Source: an uncultured Bacilli bacterium
GTDB lineage: Bacteria; Bacillota_I; Bacilli_A; RF39; UBA660
Assembly (NCBI GenBank): GCA_934155185.1
Contig: CAKPGT010000003.1
Location: 49,497-113,496, forward strand
DNA: 64,000 nucleotides
Direction: 5' to 3'
The translations under genes and the position numbers were made by a program. This document shows, in pieces, positions 1 to 7,586 of this stretch. Each line of letters opens with the position of its first letter. The first letter of the stretch is position 1. The notes beneath the pieces are model-generated. The model worked only from the letters and a program-made list of their open reading frames with translations, searched no databases and had not been told where the DNA came from.

Positions 1-1179
1 ATAAATGGAATGGTTGTATTTGTACCTAAAGCTTTGACGGGCGAAAAGGTGAGAATAAGGATTACTGAAATCAAAAAAAACTATGCTAAAGGAAAGGTAA
101 TTGAAGTACTAGAAAAAAGCAAGCACAGGGTAGATTCTGGTTGTCCTTATTATGAAGAATGTGGTGGATGTAATTTAAGGCATCAAGATTCTAAAGAAAA
201 CCTAAAGTTTAAAAAAGAAAAAGTAGAAAATGCTATAAAACGTATTGGAAAGTTAGATATAAAGGTAAATGATGTAGTATCTTCTTTTAGAGATGATAAT
301 TATAGAAATAAAGCTAGCTTTAAAGTTGAGAATAACAAAATAGGTTTTTATAGCGAAGGAACATATCAATTAGTTGATATTAAAGAATGTAAATTAATGA
401 AAAAAGAGATAAATGACTCTTTATATTACATAAGAAAATATTTGGAAGAAAACAAAAATGAAATAAAAAATGTAACAGTAAAATATGGTAATGCTATGAA
501 TGAAATACTTATTGATATATACTCAGTAAACGAAAGTGATATTAATATATGTGATTTTTTAATAAATAATTTGTCTAGTTTGAAGACAATTATATTTAAT
601 GATAAGATTGTATATCAAAATGGATACATAAGTCAGATAATAAATGGATTGATGTTTAATTGTTCCGCTAAATCTTTTTTTCAGGTAAATGATATGCAAG
701 CTGAAAAGTTGTATAATTTAGCAATAAAATCCGCTAATTTAAAAAAGAGTGATACGGTATTAGACTTATACTGTGGAACTGGAACGATATCTTGTATTGT
801 ATCTAGTCATGTTAAAAAGGTTATTGGAGTTGAGATAGTAGAAGATGCTGTTCGTGATGCTAAGTGTAATTTGATGATTAATAATATTAATAATGTTAAG
901 TTTATAGTGGGTGATGCTGCTAAAAAGGTAAGTAAAATAAAAGAAAAAGTAGATGTTATCTTTGTTGATCCACCAAGAAGCGGAATGGATAGAAAGATGA
1001 TTTCTATAATAAAGAACATTAAAGCAGAAAAAATAGTTTATATATCATGTAATCCTGTTACTATGGCAAGAGACTTAAATTATCTAAGTGACACTTATAT
1101 TACAAGCGAAGTAACACCAGTTGATATGTTCCCTAATACGGCGCATGTTGAATGTGTGTGCTTACTAAATTTACGTTAA
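1..1179 (+). CDS. rlmD: 23S rRNA (uracil-C5)-methyltransferase RlmD/RumA family, 5'-truncated by window edge
   Basis: TrmA/RlmD-family SAM-dependent methyltransferase that makes 5-methyluridine in rRNA (RlmD acts on U1939 in E. coli). The frame is open from base 1, and the first residues (INGMVVFVP) match the middle of a TRAM domain, so the true start lies upstream of the window. Seen: the [4Fe-4S]-type cysteine cluster CPYYEECGGC, SAM motif I (LDLYCGTGTISC), VDPPRSGM, and the catalytic-Cys motif YISCNPVTMARD near the C-terminus. The sequence cannot separate RlmD from the close paralogue RlmCD. It is followed directly by remnants of mobile-type genes. Confidence 0.92.
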   Translation: MNGMVVFVPKALTGEKVRIRITEIKKNYAKGKVIEVLEKSKHRVDSGCPYYEECGGCNLRHQDSKENLKFKKEKVENAIKRIGKLDIKVNDVVSSFRDDNYRNKASFKVENNKIGFYSEGTYQLVDIKECKLMKKEINDSLYYIRKYLEENKNEIKNVTVKYGNAMNEILIDIYSVNESDINICDFLINNLSSLKTIIFNDKIVYQNGYISQIINGLMFNCSAKSFFQVNDMQAEKLYNLAIKSANLKKSDTVLDLYCGTGTISCIVSSHVKKVIGVEIVEDAVRDAKCNLMINNINNVKFIVGDAAKKVSKIKEKVDVIFVDPPRSGMDRKMISIIKNIKAEKIVYISCNPVTMARDLNYLSDTYITSEVTPVDMFPNTAHVECVCLLNLR

Positions 1180-1274
1180 ATCCTTGTAAATAAAGGAAAA
1201 TTAACTATTAGGTAGAGGCAAAAAATGGCAAAGAAACAAGCAAATTATTGATGTTTTTACAGATTTATGAAAAA

Positions 1275-1403
1275 ATGATTTTCGAAGTAAGAGGTAAACA
1301 AGTTATTTTATCTTCTGATGTTGCAAAGTTATATAAAGCAGAAACGAGAGTTATAAACCAAGCAAGTAAAAGAAATATTATGAAAAATATAGAAATAAGA
1401 TAG
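1275..1403 (+). pseudogene. ORF6N-domain (phage-type DNA-binding) gene remnant
   Basis: A 42-codon open stretch starting MIFEVRGKQVILSSDVAKLY and continuing into a KRN motif. This is the N-terminal signature of ORF6N-domain proteins (RGkqVmLd.DlA.LY...LNqavKRN), which are phage or mobile-element DNA-binding proteins. It ends at TAG where the family normally continues with RFP and a further hundred or so residues, so it is a truncated remnant. It lies between rlmD and another degraded gene. The rest of 1180-1477 holds no recognisable gene. Confidence 0.6.
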
Positions 1404-1477
1404 TAGTAAAAGTGAAAGTTATGTAAATTATGTTTTAATTTATTACTAGAGGCAAGATAAAAATTGGGAGGTAATAG

Positions 1478-1870
1478 CCACTTATTGGAATATGTGCAGG
1501 ATTCAATAATATCTCAAGGGCTTTAGGCACGGGTATAATTGAAGATAAAACAAAAAGTCACGATATATATGATAAAAATTATAGACATGAAGTTACATTA
1601 ATAAACGGTACAAAACTATATGACCTGGTAAATAAAGACAAATATAATGTAAATAGTATTCATGCGATGATAGCACTTAAAGAAAATGTTGAAGGTTATG
1701 CAAAAATATCAACTATTTCTTATGATGGATTAGTAGGAAGTTTTGAATTGGATAATAAAAAATTTGCAATGAGAATAAAATGGCACCCAGAATTAATGAT
1801 AGATGATGATGTTGAACCAAGCATTAAGTTAGTAAAACGTATTAAATCTAGAATTAATAAAGATAAATAA
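1478..1870 (+). pseudogene. Class I glutamine amidotransferase (peptidase C26, gamma-glutamyl-GABA hydrolase-like), N-terminal half missing
   Basis: The in-frame translation opens at PLIGICAGFNNISRALGTG and runs through NSIHAMIALKENVEG to RIKWHPELMID. The nucleophile elbow GICAG, the NSxH motif and the HPE catalytic pair are characteristic of class I glutamine amidotransferases of the C26 type (PuuD-like). The roughly 90 residues normally before the nucleophile are missing and replaced by stops (TAA 1472, TAG 1475). The catalytic triad survives, but no start codon precedes the elbow; the first in-frame ATG at 1667 would give a useless 67-aa piece. Interpreted as a truncated pseudogene. Confidence 0.6.
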
Positions 1871-1901
1871 GTGGATACACAAGGTAAAGTATATATATGA
1901 C

Positions 1902-1931
1902 AAAAAGGGTGACTAATTAGTCATCCTTTTT
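1902..1931. terminator. Bidirectional rho-independent terminator
   Basis: A 13-bp stem (one G-T pair) with loop AATT, flanked by an A-run on the left and a T-run on the right. It therefore works on both strands, between the amidotransferase remnant and the convergent small gene. Confidence 0.75.
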
Positions 1932-1934
1932 CAG

Positions 1935-2087
1935 TTACTTAGACATTGGTTTTTTTTCCTCATTTAATTTATATTCAAGCAGTACAGAATTAACGGCATC
2001 CTTTATCAAATAATCATCACTTATTTGGAAGGATTCTTTTTCTACACCATTAATATTATATTTAAAAGTCTTTTTATCATAATTCAT
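1935..2087 (-). CDS. Small hypothetical protein, 50 aa
   Basis: A short reverse-strand ORF starting MNYDKKTFKYNINGVEKE and ending EEKKPMSK. It is supported by a strong ribosome-binding site (AAGGAGATG, about 7 nt before the ATG) and by ending at a bidirectional terminator. It is charged and lysine/glutamate-rich, with no membrane segment or cysteine. I do not recognise the family. Its small size and position in a decaying island would fit a regulator or antitoxin-sized protein, but nothing shows that directly. Confidence 0.5.
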   Translation of the reverse strand: MNYDKKTFKYNINGVEKESFQISDDYLIKDAVNSVLLEYKLNEEKKPMSK

Positions 2088-2244
2088 TCTATCATCTCCT
2101 TAAAATACAATACAATTATATCGTACGTGAGATTATTCTTGCAATCTAGCAAATATAAGGTATTAAAAAGCATTGCATAATATAATAAAAAATTATATTA
2201 TATTTATAGTTAATGCATTTTTAAGAAAGGAAAGAGTTATTAAG

Positions 2245-2727
2245 ATGGATAAAAATTGTGTAGAAGTAAATATTTCGGATTATAGTTTTCTAAGACTTTT
2301 GGTTTCTTCAATTATATTAAAAGGACAAAATCCAATAATTGTAAATAATAAGTTAGAAAGAAATTTGTATAGTTTTTTTAATAGGGAACAATACAACTTT
2401 TTGTTTGAAGATATTTGCAAAAAAAGTGATGTTTTTTGTGAAAATGACTACGTTGATTTAAGTCGCGCGTTTCAGCAGGCATATGCATTGGGATTAATTT
2501 TCCAGGTTCATAGTTGTCTAAATGAAATGAGAACAGTAATAAACATTTCGATGGATGAAGCTAAGCAAATACAGTCTCAATATAGTCAGGAGCAAATCAA
2601 AGCTATGTCTAATATGGTTGATGAAATGTTTAAATTAAGAATAGATAAAGGTTCAGATAAATTTGTGGAAAATGATTTAATTAATGAGGTGCCAGCCTTA
2701 AAAAAAGACAGAAAATTTGGCAAATAA
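2245..2727 (+). CDS. Hypothetical protein, 160 aa
   Basis: An upstream in-frame ATG at 2173 would add 24 residues, but ATG 2245 (MDKNCVEVNISDYSF) is preceded by GAAAGGAAAGAG and starts the polar, globular-looking part, so I prefer it. The protein looks mostly helical, has no transmembrane segment and ends in a lysine-rich tail (KKDRKFGK). It sits alone between a convergent small ORF and a Sel1 pseudogene. I do not recognise a domain. Function unknown. Confidence 0.55.
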   Translation: MDKNCVEVNISDYSFLRLLVSSIILKGQNPIIVNNKLERNLYSFFNREQYNFLFEDICKKSDVFCENDYVDLSRAFQQAYALGLIFQVHSCLNEMRTVINISMDEAKQIQSQYSQEQIKAMSNMVDEMFKLRIDKGSDKFVENDLINEVPALKKDRKFGK

Positions 2728-2805
2728 CTAATTTTTATAACGATAATACTACTCATTTTCTTAATATTAAATATTATTAAGGTAAAAAATAGGGAGGAAT
2801 ATTAA

Positions 2806-3219
2806 TTGAATAAAATAATACCAATTGTTTTTAATATAAATGAGTTAGAAGCAAGTGCAAAAAATAGTGATGGATTATCTTGCTATATATTAGGTAGAAG
2901 CTATGATAGTGGTGAAAATGGTGTTAAACAAAATTTTGAAAAAGCTTTATACTGGTATAATAAGGGAAAATTACTTGGTGATCCCAGATGAATTTATGGC
3001 GTTGGCGCTTGTTATTACTTTGGTGATGGTATAGAACAAGATGAAGATCAAGCATATCAACTTTTTGTTAAAGCATATCAGCCTTTATTAGAATCAATAG
3101 AGCAAGAAAAAGATACGCCAAATAAGCAAGCGTTTTCTATATTTTGTTTAGGAGCATATTATTATTTTAATAAACAAAATTATGAGTATATAGGTTTAGA
3201 TTTTTTAAAAAAATGTTGA
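2806..3219 (+). pseudogene. Sel1-like repeat protein with in-frame TGA and chimeric 3' end
   Basis: Starts at TTG 2806 behind a good RBS (GGGAGG at 2792). The translation shows Sel1-type repeats (LGRSYDSGENGVKQNFEKALYWYNKG, then GVGACYYFGDGIEQDEDQAYQLF). A TGA at 2989-2991 interrupts the frame between two repeats, which then continue in the same frame to 3219. TGA is a normal stop in neighbouring genes, so this is a nonsense mutation rather than a recoded codon. The last 20 or so codons are copied from the methyltransferase gene at 4579-5250 (see repeat 3155-3205) and do not belong to a Sel1 protein. Confidence 0.65.
3155..3205 (+). repeat. 51-bp direct repeat, copy 1 (pairs with 4763-4813)
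   Basis: 50 of 51 bases are identical to 4763-4813, inside the methyltransferase gene, including 43 consecutive identical bases (3163-3205 versus 4771-4813). Both copies are read in the same frame and encode FNKQNYEYIGLDF. In the methyltransferase this stretch fits the region after SAM motif I; in the Sel1 gene it is foreign. Confidence 0.85.
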
Positions 3220-3229
3220 GGAGGAATAA

Positions 3230-4576
3230 ATGGCAGAATTAAAAGTTTTAAATCAAAAAATTTCTTATTTTAAAATAGAAGATGAAGATTATATTTCTAT
3301 TACAGATATGCTTAAATCTAAAGATGGTGATTTCTTCGTATCTGATTGGTTGAGAAATAGAAATACTATCGAATTTTTAGGTATTTGGGAAGAAATTCAT
3401 AATCCTAATTTTAATTATGGCGAATTCGCCATAATTAAAAGTCAAGCAGGTTTAAATAGTTATAAAATTAGTGTTAAAGAATGGGTAGAAAAAACAAATG
3501 CAATTGGTATAATGTCAAAAGCAGGAAGATATGGTGGAACTTATGCCCATAAAGATATCGCTTTTGAATTTGGTATGTGGATTAGTCCAAAGTTTAAATT
3601 ATTACTTATTAAAGAATTTGAAAGACTAAAAGCAGAAGAGCAAAAACAACTTGGCTGGAATGCAAAACGTGAACTTTCAAAGATTAATTACAGAATACAT
3701 ACTGATGCAATAAAACAGAATTTAATACCTAATGAGTTAACAAAAGAACAAATTAATTATGTATATGCTGAAGAAGCTGATGTTTTAAATATGGCTCTAT
3801 TTGGTATGACTGCTAAAGAATGGAGAAATAAAAATAAGAATCTAGATGGTAACATTAGAGATCATGCAACTATAAATGAATTAATATGTTTAGCAAATTT
3901 AGAAAATCTTAATTCGGTATTTATAAATGATGGATTAAATCAATCTAAAAGACTTGTTAGACTTAATAAAATAGCAATATCTCAAATGAAAATTTTAAAT
4001 GATAGCGATGTAAAGTATTTAAAAGGAGATGAAATGAATGAAAATTATGTAATAATTCATGGTAGTTTTGGTTCAAATGAAGGTAATTGGTTCCCTTGGT
4101 TAAAAGAACAGCTAGAGACAAAAGGAAAACAAGTTTTTGTTCCACAAATGCCAGTTGGTGTAGGAAATCAAAACTTTGAAAATTGGTCTAATGTATTAAA
4201 TCAATTAGATATAAATGAAAATGCAGTTATTATAGCTCATAGCATAGCACCTATATTTGTATGTAAATATCTAATAACGAATCAGATAAAAGTAAAGAAG
4301 TTAATATTTGTATGTGGTTTTAACAATTATTTAGGGATTGATTCTGATTTTGATGCTGTTAATAAACCGATGTTTATTAATAACTATGCAGATGTAAAAC
4401 TATATTGTAAAGATATAGTTTGTTATTATTCTGACAATGATCCATATGTTAAATATGATGTTGAAAAAGAATTTGCTGACAAACTTACTGATAAACAGTA
4501 TGTTATAAAAAATGGTGGGCATATAAATGCAGAAACCGGTTATACAAAGTTTGAAGAAATTTTGAAGGAGATATAA
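3230..4576 (+). CDS. KilA-N domain protein fused to an RBBP9/YdeN-type serine hydrolase
   Basis: Residues 1 to about 265 form a KilA-N-type DNA-binding protein (YISITDMLKSKDGDFFVSDWLRNRNTIEFL, GRYGGTYAHKDIAFEFGMWIS, then a helical tail). Residues about 270-448 form an alpha/beta hydrolase of the RBBP9/YdeN family: VIIHGSFGSNEGNW, nucleophile elbow AHSIAP, Asp in SDNDPYV and His in NGGHIN. The hydrolase part has its own start signals: GGAG at 4025-4028 and ATG 4034, in frame. Two products, or a recent fusion by loss of a stop, are therefore both possible. The main RBS is GAGGAGG at 3218. A perfect 32-bp palindrome lies inside the KilA-N coding region. A decayed paralogue of the hydrolase is at 6980. 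Confidence 0.75.
   Translation: MAELKVLNQKISYFKIEDEDYISITDMLKSKDGDFFVSDWLRNRNTIEFLGIWEEIHNPNFNYGEFAIIKSQAGLNSYKISVKEWVEKTNAIGIMSKAGRYGGTYAHKDIAFEFGMWISPKFKLLLIKEFERLKAEEQKQLGWNAKRELSKINYRIHTDAIKQNLIPNELTKEQINYVYAEEADVLNMALFGMTAKEWRNKNKNLDGNIRDHATINELICLANLENLNSVFINDGLNQSKRLVRLNKIAISQMKILNDSDVKYLKGDEMNENYVIIHGSFGSNEGNWFPWLKEQLETKGKQVFVPQMPVGVGNQNFENWSNVLNQLDINENAVIIAHSIAPIFVCKYLITNQIKVKKLIFVCGFNNYLGIDSDFDAVNKPMFINNYADVKLYCKDIVCYYSDNDPYVKYDVEKEFADKLTDKQYVIKNGGHINAETGYTKFEEILKEI
3409..3440. repeat. Perfect 32-bp intragenic palindrome in the KilA-N gene
   Basis: The 16-nt arm TTTTAATTATGGCGAA is followed directly by its exact reverse complement, with no mismatch and no spacer (centre between 3424 and 3425). 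It is fully inside the reading frame and encodes the NFNYGEFAIIK part of the KilA-N protein. It is not at a gene end and has no terminator-like U-tract role. Confidence 0.9.
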
Positions 4577-4578
4577 TA

Positions 4579-5250
4579 GTGGATATTACTAAAAGTTCCT
4601 TTGATAAAAGACAATCTGTTCAAAAAAATTATGATTTGATAGCAGAACAATATAGTAATGAATTTGGAACTTATATTGAAGATTTAGATGTATATGAAAA
4701 ATTTGAACAACATCTAGTTGAAAACGCTAAAATTTTAGATTTAGGTGCAGGCTCTGTAAGAACATATTCTTATTTTAATAAACAAAATTATGAGTATATA
4801 GGTTTAGATTTTTCAAAAAAAATGAAAGATTGTGCATATAATTTACATGGGGAATTTCCATATATTGTAGACGATATGGTTAATGTAAAAAAGTATTTTT
4901 CTAATAATTCATTAGATGCTGTTTTTGCTGTTTATTCTCTATTTCATTTACCTAAGAATGATTTTAATAATTTATTTTCAGATGTATATGATATTTTAAA
5001 AGTTAATGGTTTATTTTTATTTACATACCAAATAGGTCAAGGTAAAGATATGGCAGATGAACCATATTTAAATGAAAAAGGTAAAAACTCATTATATATG
5101 TGCTATCATACAAATGAAGAAATAAATGATTTACTTCATTCTTTTTCATATACAGAATTATTTAAAAAGCAAAAAATAGAAATATCTCCTTCAGCTATTA
5201 ACAGTAATAGTGTTACAACTGTCTTTATACTGGCTAAAAAGATTAAATGA
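4579..5250 (+). CDS. Class I SAM-dependent methyltransferase
   Basis: 223 aa with GTG start, 2 nt after the stop of the hydrolase and with AAGGAGA at 4565, so translationally linked to it. Rossmann-type SAM motif I is ILDLGAGSVRTYSYF, with an acidic residue after strand 2 (YIGLDFSKKM) and the post-motif region LDAVFAVYSLFHLP, as in UbiE/Methyltransf_11-type small-molecule methylases. The glycine motif is slightly unusual (GAGSVRT rather than GxGxG). The substrate is unknown. Codons around 4763-4813 are repeated in the Sel1 pseudogene. Confidence 0.75.
   Translation: MDITKSSFDKRQSVQKNYDLIAEQYSNEFGTYIEDLDVYEKFEQHLVENAKILDLGAGSVRTYSYFNKQNYEYIGLDFSKKMKDCAYNLHGEFPYIVDDMVNVKKYFSNNSLDAVFAVYSLFHLPKNDFNNLFSDVYDILKVNGLFLFTYQIGQGKDMADEPYLNEKGKNSLYMCYHTNEEINDLLHSFSYTELFKKQKIEISPSAINSNSVTTVFILAKKIK
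4763..4813 (+). repeat. 51-bp direct repeat, copy 2 (pairs with 3155-3205)
   Basis: Probable source copy of the repeat in the Sel1 pseudogene; here it is an integral part of the methyltransferase fold (strand 2 and following helix). Confidence 0.85.
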
Positions 5251-5278
5251 TTCTATTGGGATTGAGGGACCCATAGTA

Positions 5279-5302
5279 GAATTTGTATGGGAGTACAAAT
5301 TC
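5279..5302 (+). other. Stem-loop downstream of the methyltransferase gene
   Basis: GAATTTGTA and TACAAATTC form a perfect 9-bp stem with a 6-nt loop, within a GC-richer stretch (about 5250-5320) that has no reading frame. It does not match a riboswitch or small RNA that I recognise. Confidence 0.45.
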
Positions 5303-5337
5303 AGTGCTGGCTAGACATAGATTTTATTCCCATATTC

Positions 5338-5383
5338 AAAAAAAGAGGATTAAATTATTTTGATAATTTTTTACTCTTTTTTG
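5338..5383 (+). terminator. Rho-independent terminator (methyltransferase operon)
   Basis: An A-rich arm ending in GAG pairs across a TAAATTAT/ATAATTT inner stem with CTCTTTTTT, giving a hairpin that ends in a U-tract 90 nt after the methyltransferase stop. Confidence 0.6.
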
Positions 5384-5405
5384 AAAATCATTTATATAAA
5401 ATAAA

Positions 5406-5481
5406 AACTTACGAACAATTAAGTCCGTAAGTTGATTTCAAATGGATCATTTGATAGGAAGGTTTTAAACCTTTTATCAAA
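5406..5481. repeat. Cluster of three short inverted repeats, two mutually exclusive
   Basis: AACTTACG/CGTAAGTT (5406-5413 with 5426-5433), TCAAATG/CATTTGA (5438-5444 with 5448-5454) and TTTGATA...TATCAAA with an inner AAGGTTT/AAACCTT (5450-5481). The last two share 5450-5454, so only one can form at a time. It lies upstream of the likely -10 (TATAAT at 5568) of the DUF1016 gene, so it is probably not in that gene's transcript. The remaining intergenic DNA up to 5607 shows only that -10. Confidence 0.5.
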
Positions 5482-5607
5482 AAAAATATCCCTCACTTGT
5501 TAAATTAATTATATGATAAATTCTTATATAAATCAATAGTCGCATAGGAATTTCTTGGTATTTATAGTATAATTATATTAAGAAAAATCTTATTAAGGAG
5601 GGATTTT

Positions 5608-6627
5608 ATGCTAGAAAATAACGATAAATATTTTGAAGTATTAAATGATATTAAGAAAACTTTAATTGTTACTAGAAATAAAATAGTTGAAAACGCAAAT
5701 AAAGATTTAGTTTTAATGTATTATAATATCGGTTTAAAGTTAATTGAAAATAATAAATGGGGTTCATCTTTTATTGATACATTAGCAAAGGATTTAAAAA
5801 TTGAATTTCCTACATTAAAAGGTATGTCTGCAAGAAATTTGAGATATATGCAAAAGTTTGCAACAGAATTTGATAATGATGAATTTTTGCAACATCATGT
5901 TGCAAAATTACCTTGGTCTTCTATAACAACTATAATGGATCAAGTCAAAGATAAAGGGCAAAGAAATTGGTATATTACGGAAGCTATTCAAAATGGTTGG
6001 GCTAGACCTGTTATAGTTCATCAAATTGCAAGTAAGTTATATGAAAGACAAGCATTATTAGAAAATAAAACTACTAATTTTGATGAAACCTTACCATCTC
6101 CAAATAATGAGCAAGCAAAAGAGTTATTAAAAAATCCATATATATTTGACTTTATAACTGCTGATAAAGATTTAAAAGAATTAGATATTGAAAGAGAACT
6201 GACTGCTAATATAACTAAGTTATTATTAGAGTTAGGAAATGGTTTTGCATTTGTCGGAAGACAATATCATTTGGAAATAGAAAATGAAGATTACTATATT
6301 GATTTGTTGTTCTATAATTTAAAAGTAAGAAGTTATGTTGTAATAGAATTAAAGACAACTGAATTTAAACCGGAATATGCAGGTAAACTTAATTTCTATT
6401 TGAGTGCAGTAGATAAATATATTAAAGATGAAAATGATAATCCTACATTTGGAATATTACTTTGCAAAGATAAAAAAAGAGTAACTGCTGAATTAGCATT
6501 AAAAGATATTAATAAACCTATCGGTGTAAGTGAATATAAAATTTTGTCAGAGATACCTGAGTTTTTAGAAAATACTCTTCCAAGTATCGAAGATATAGAA
6601 AAGAGATTGGAGGAAGATTCTGAATGA
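5608..6627 (+). CDS. DUF1016 / YhcG-type PD-(D/E)XK nuclease-domain protein, copy A
   Basis: 339 aa, the usual family length, with RBS AAGGAGG. The N-terminal helical DUF1016 region (MYYNIGLKLIE, ARNLRYMQKFA, KLPWSS) is followed from about residue 170 by a PD-(D/E)XK nuclease-like domain: NGFAFVGRQYHLEI, DYYIDLLFYN with the metal-binding Asp, VIELKTTEFKPEYAGKLNFYL with the E-x-K pair, and GILLCKDKK. Cellular role uncertain; members occur in many copies near mobile DNA. Its LPWSS subtype differs from copies B-D (LxWSHY). Its stop overlaps the next start (ATGA), so the two are coupled. It contains palindrome 5885-5907. Confidence 0.88.
   Translation: MLENNDKYFEVLNDIKKTLIVTRNKIVENANKDLVLMYYNIGLKLIENNKWGSSFIDTLAKDLKIEFPTLKGMSARNLRYMQKFATEFDNDEFLQHHVAKLPWSSITTIMDQVKDKGQRNWYITEAIQNGWARPVIVHQIASKLYERQALLENKTTNFDETLPSPNNEQAKELLKNPYIFDFITADKDLKELDIERELTANITKLLLELGNGFAFVGRQYHLEIENEDYYIDLLFYNLKVRSYVVIELKTTEFKPEYAGKLNFYLSAVDKYIKDENDNPTFGILLCKDKKRVTAELALKDINKPIGVSEYKILSEIPEFLENTLPSIEDIEKRLEEDSE
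5885..5907. repeat. Intragenic palindrome, DUF1016 copy A
   Basis: TTTTGCAACAT, one central base (5896), then the exact reverse complement: 11-bp perfect arms. The centre is 18 nt before the Trp codon at 5914. Confidence 0.9.
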
Positions 6628-6965
6628 ATATAAATATTAATAGAGTAAAAATTATTGTTACTATACCATTAGAAAACGTAGAAGAAGTTAGAAATGCTAT
6701 ATGCGAAGCTGGTGCAGGTGTTATTGGTAATTATACTCATTGCTCAATGTCTACTAAATGCGTAGGAACATTTAAACCAACTGATGAAGCAAGTCCATAT
6801 ATTGGAGAAAAAAATAACTTAGAATTTGTTGATGAAGAAAAGTTAGAAGTTGTTTGTGATGTTAAGAAAGTAAAAGAAGTTATTTTGATGTTAAGAAAGG
6901 TACATCCTTATGAAGAACCTGCAACAGATATTATTCCTTTAATTGATGAAAGTTATTTTGAATAA
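6624..6965 (+). CDS. NIF3/YqfO-type PII-like domain protein
   Basis: 113 aa, starting inside the stop of the DUF1016 gene. It is a stand-alone version of the CutA/PII-like domain that is inserted in NIF3-family (YqfO) proteins: VKIIVTIPLENVEEVRNAI, GAGVIGNYTHCSMSTKCVGTF, and the C-terminal HPYEEPATDIIPL motif. Such domains are small ferredoxin-like trimeric folds that may bind metal or nucleotide; the role of the isolated form is not established. The coupling to a DUF1016 nuclease may be accidental. Confidence 0.75.
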   Translation: MNININRVKIIVTIPLENVEEVRNAICEAGAGVIGNYTHCSMSTKCVGTFKPTDEASPYIGEKNNLEFVDEEKLEVVCDVKKVKEVILMLRKVHPYEEPATDIIPLIDESYFE

Positions 6966-6979
6966 ATAGGGGCAAGATT

Positions 6980-7225
6980 ATGAAAAAGAATTATTTATTA
7001 GTACATGGAAGTTTTGGAAATCCATTTTCAAATTGGATTCCATATTTAAGAAAGAAAATTGAAGATAAAAATTTATAAGTTTATACTCCGGATTTCCCAA
7101 CTGGCGTTGGTTATCAAAATTGTGAAAATTGGTTTAAACTTTTAAAGACATATGTTGATGCAAATATTATTAATGCAAATACAATTATATTTGCTCATTC
7201 TATTGGTGTTAGTATAGATATATAG
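6980..7225 (+). pseudogene. RBBP9/YdeN-type hydrolase remnant
   Basis: Translation from ATG 6980 gives MKKNYLLVHGSFGNPFSNWI, then an in-frame TAA (7076-7078), then the same frame continues VYTPDFPTGVGYQNCENWF up to the nucleophile elbow AHSIGV and stops at 7223. It is clearly homologous to the hydrolase half of the fusion at 3230-4576 (shared HGSFG, NW, P.P.GVG.QN.ENW, AHSI). A nonsense mutation and loss of the C-terminal Asp/His part make it non-functional. Confidence 0.7.
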
Positions 7226-7301
7226 ACACGAAAATCTGTATAACATGAGAATGCAAGTATCATATAGTATTTGCATTAAAATTTAAAAGATAGAAAATAT
7301 A

Positions 7302-7436
7302 TGGGCGTTGAAACAATTCGTTCAAAAATATTTCAAGGAACACGGTGATGATATTAGAAAGGTATCATATATTGTCTATGAAGATAGAGCCGAATATTTA
7401 GTTAATGATTGGTATTTGTTTGTAGTGAAAAATTAA
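7302..7436 (+). pseudogene. Unidentified gene remnant, 44 codons
   Basis: An open stretch without a start codon: it begins WALKQFVQKYFKEHGDDIRK and ends NDWYLFVVKN. The protein-like composition and clean C-terminal end suggest the 3' end of a lost gene. I cannot name the family. From 7437 to 7550 I see only two ATGGCATTGA-type short repeats. Confidence 0.3.
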
Positions 7437-7550
7437 ATAAATCTTATGTCAATATTTTTTTCTTAATTTTGGTCTTGTTTTATGCCAAAATGGCATTGAT
7501 TTAAACAATATGGCATTGACAATTAATATCTGAAAAAACTTATAAAATAG

Positions 7551-7575
7551 AAAAAAACGTTGATTTCTCAACGTT
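7551..7575 (-). terminator. tRNA-Gly terminator
   Basis: On the reverse strand AACGTTGA-GAAA-TCAACGTT forms an 8-bp stem with a GNRA-type tetraloop, followed by a T-run, 12 nt after the tRNA 3' end. Confidence 0.85.
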
Positions 7576-7586
7576 CAGTTTTTTTA

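Noticed and set aside
2989..2991. TGA as a sense codon (Mycoplasma-type code)
   Set aside because: TGA is the proper stop of several intact genes here (5248, 6625, 28090, 28823), so the TGA in the Sel1 gene is a nonsense mutation.
5250..5320. tRNA or known riboswitch downstream of the methyltransferase
   Set aside because: Only one 9-bp hairpin can be drawn; no cloverleaf, no conserved riboswitch core, and no gene directly downstream that it could control.
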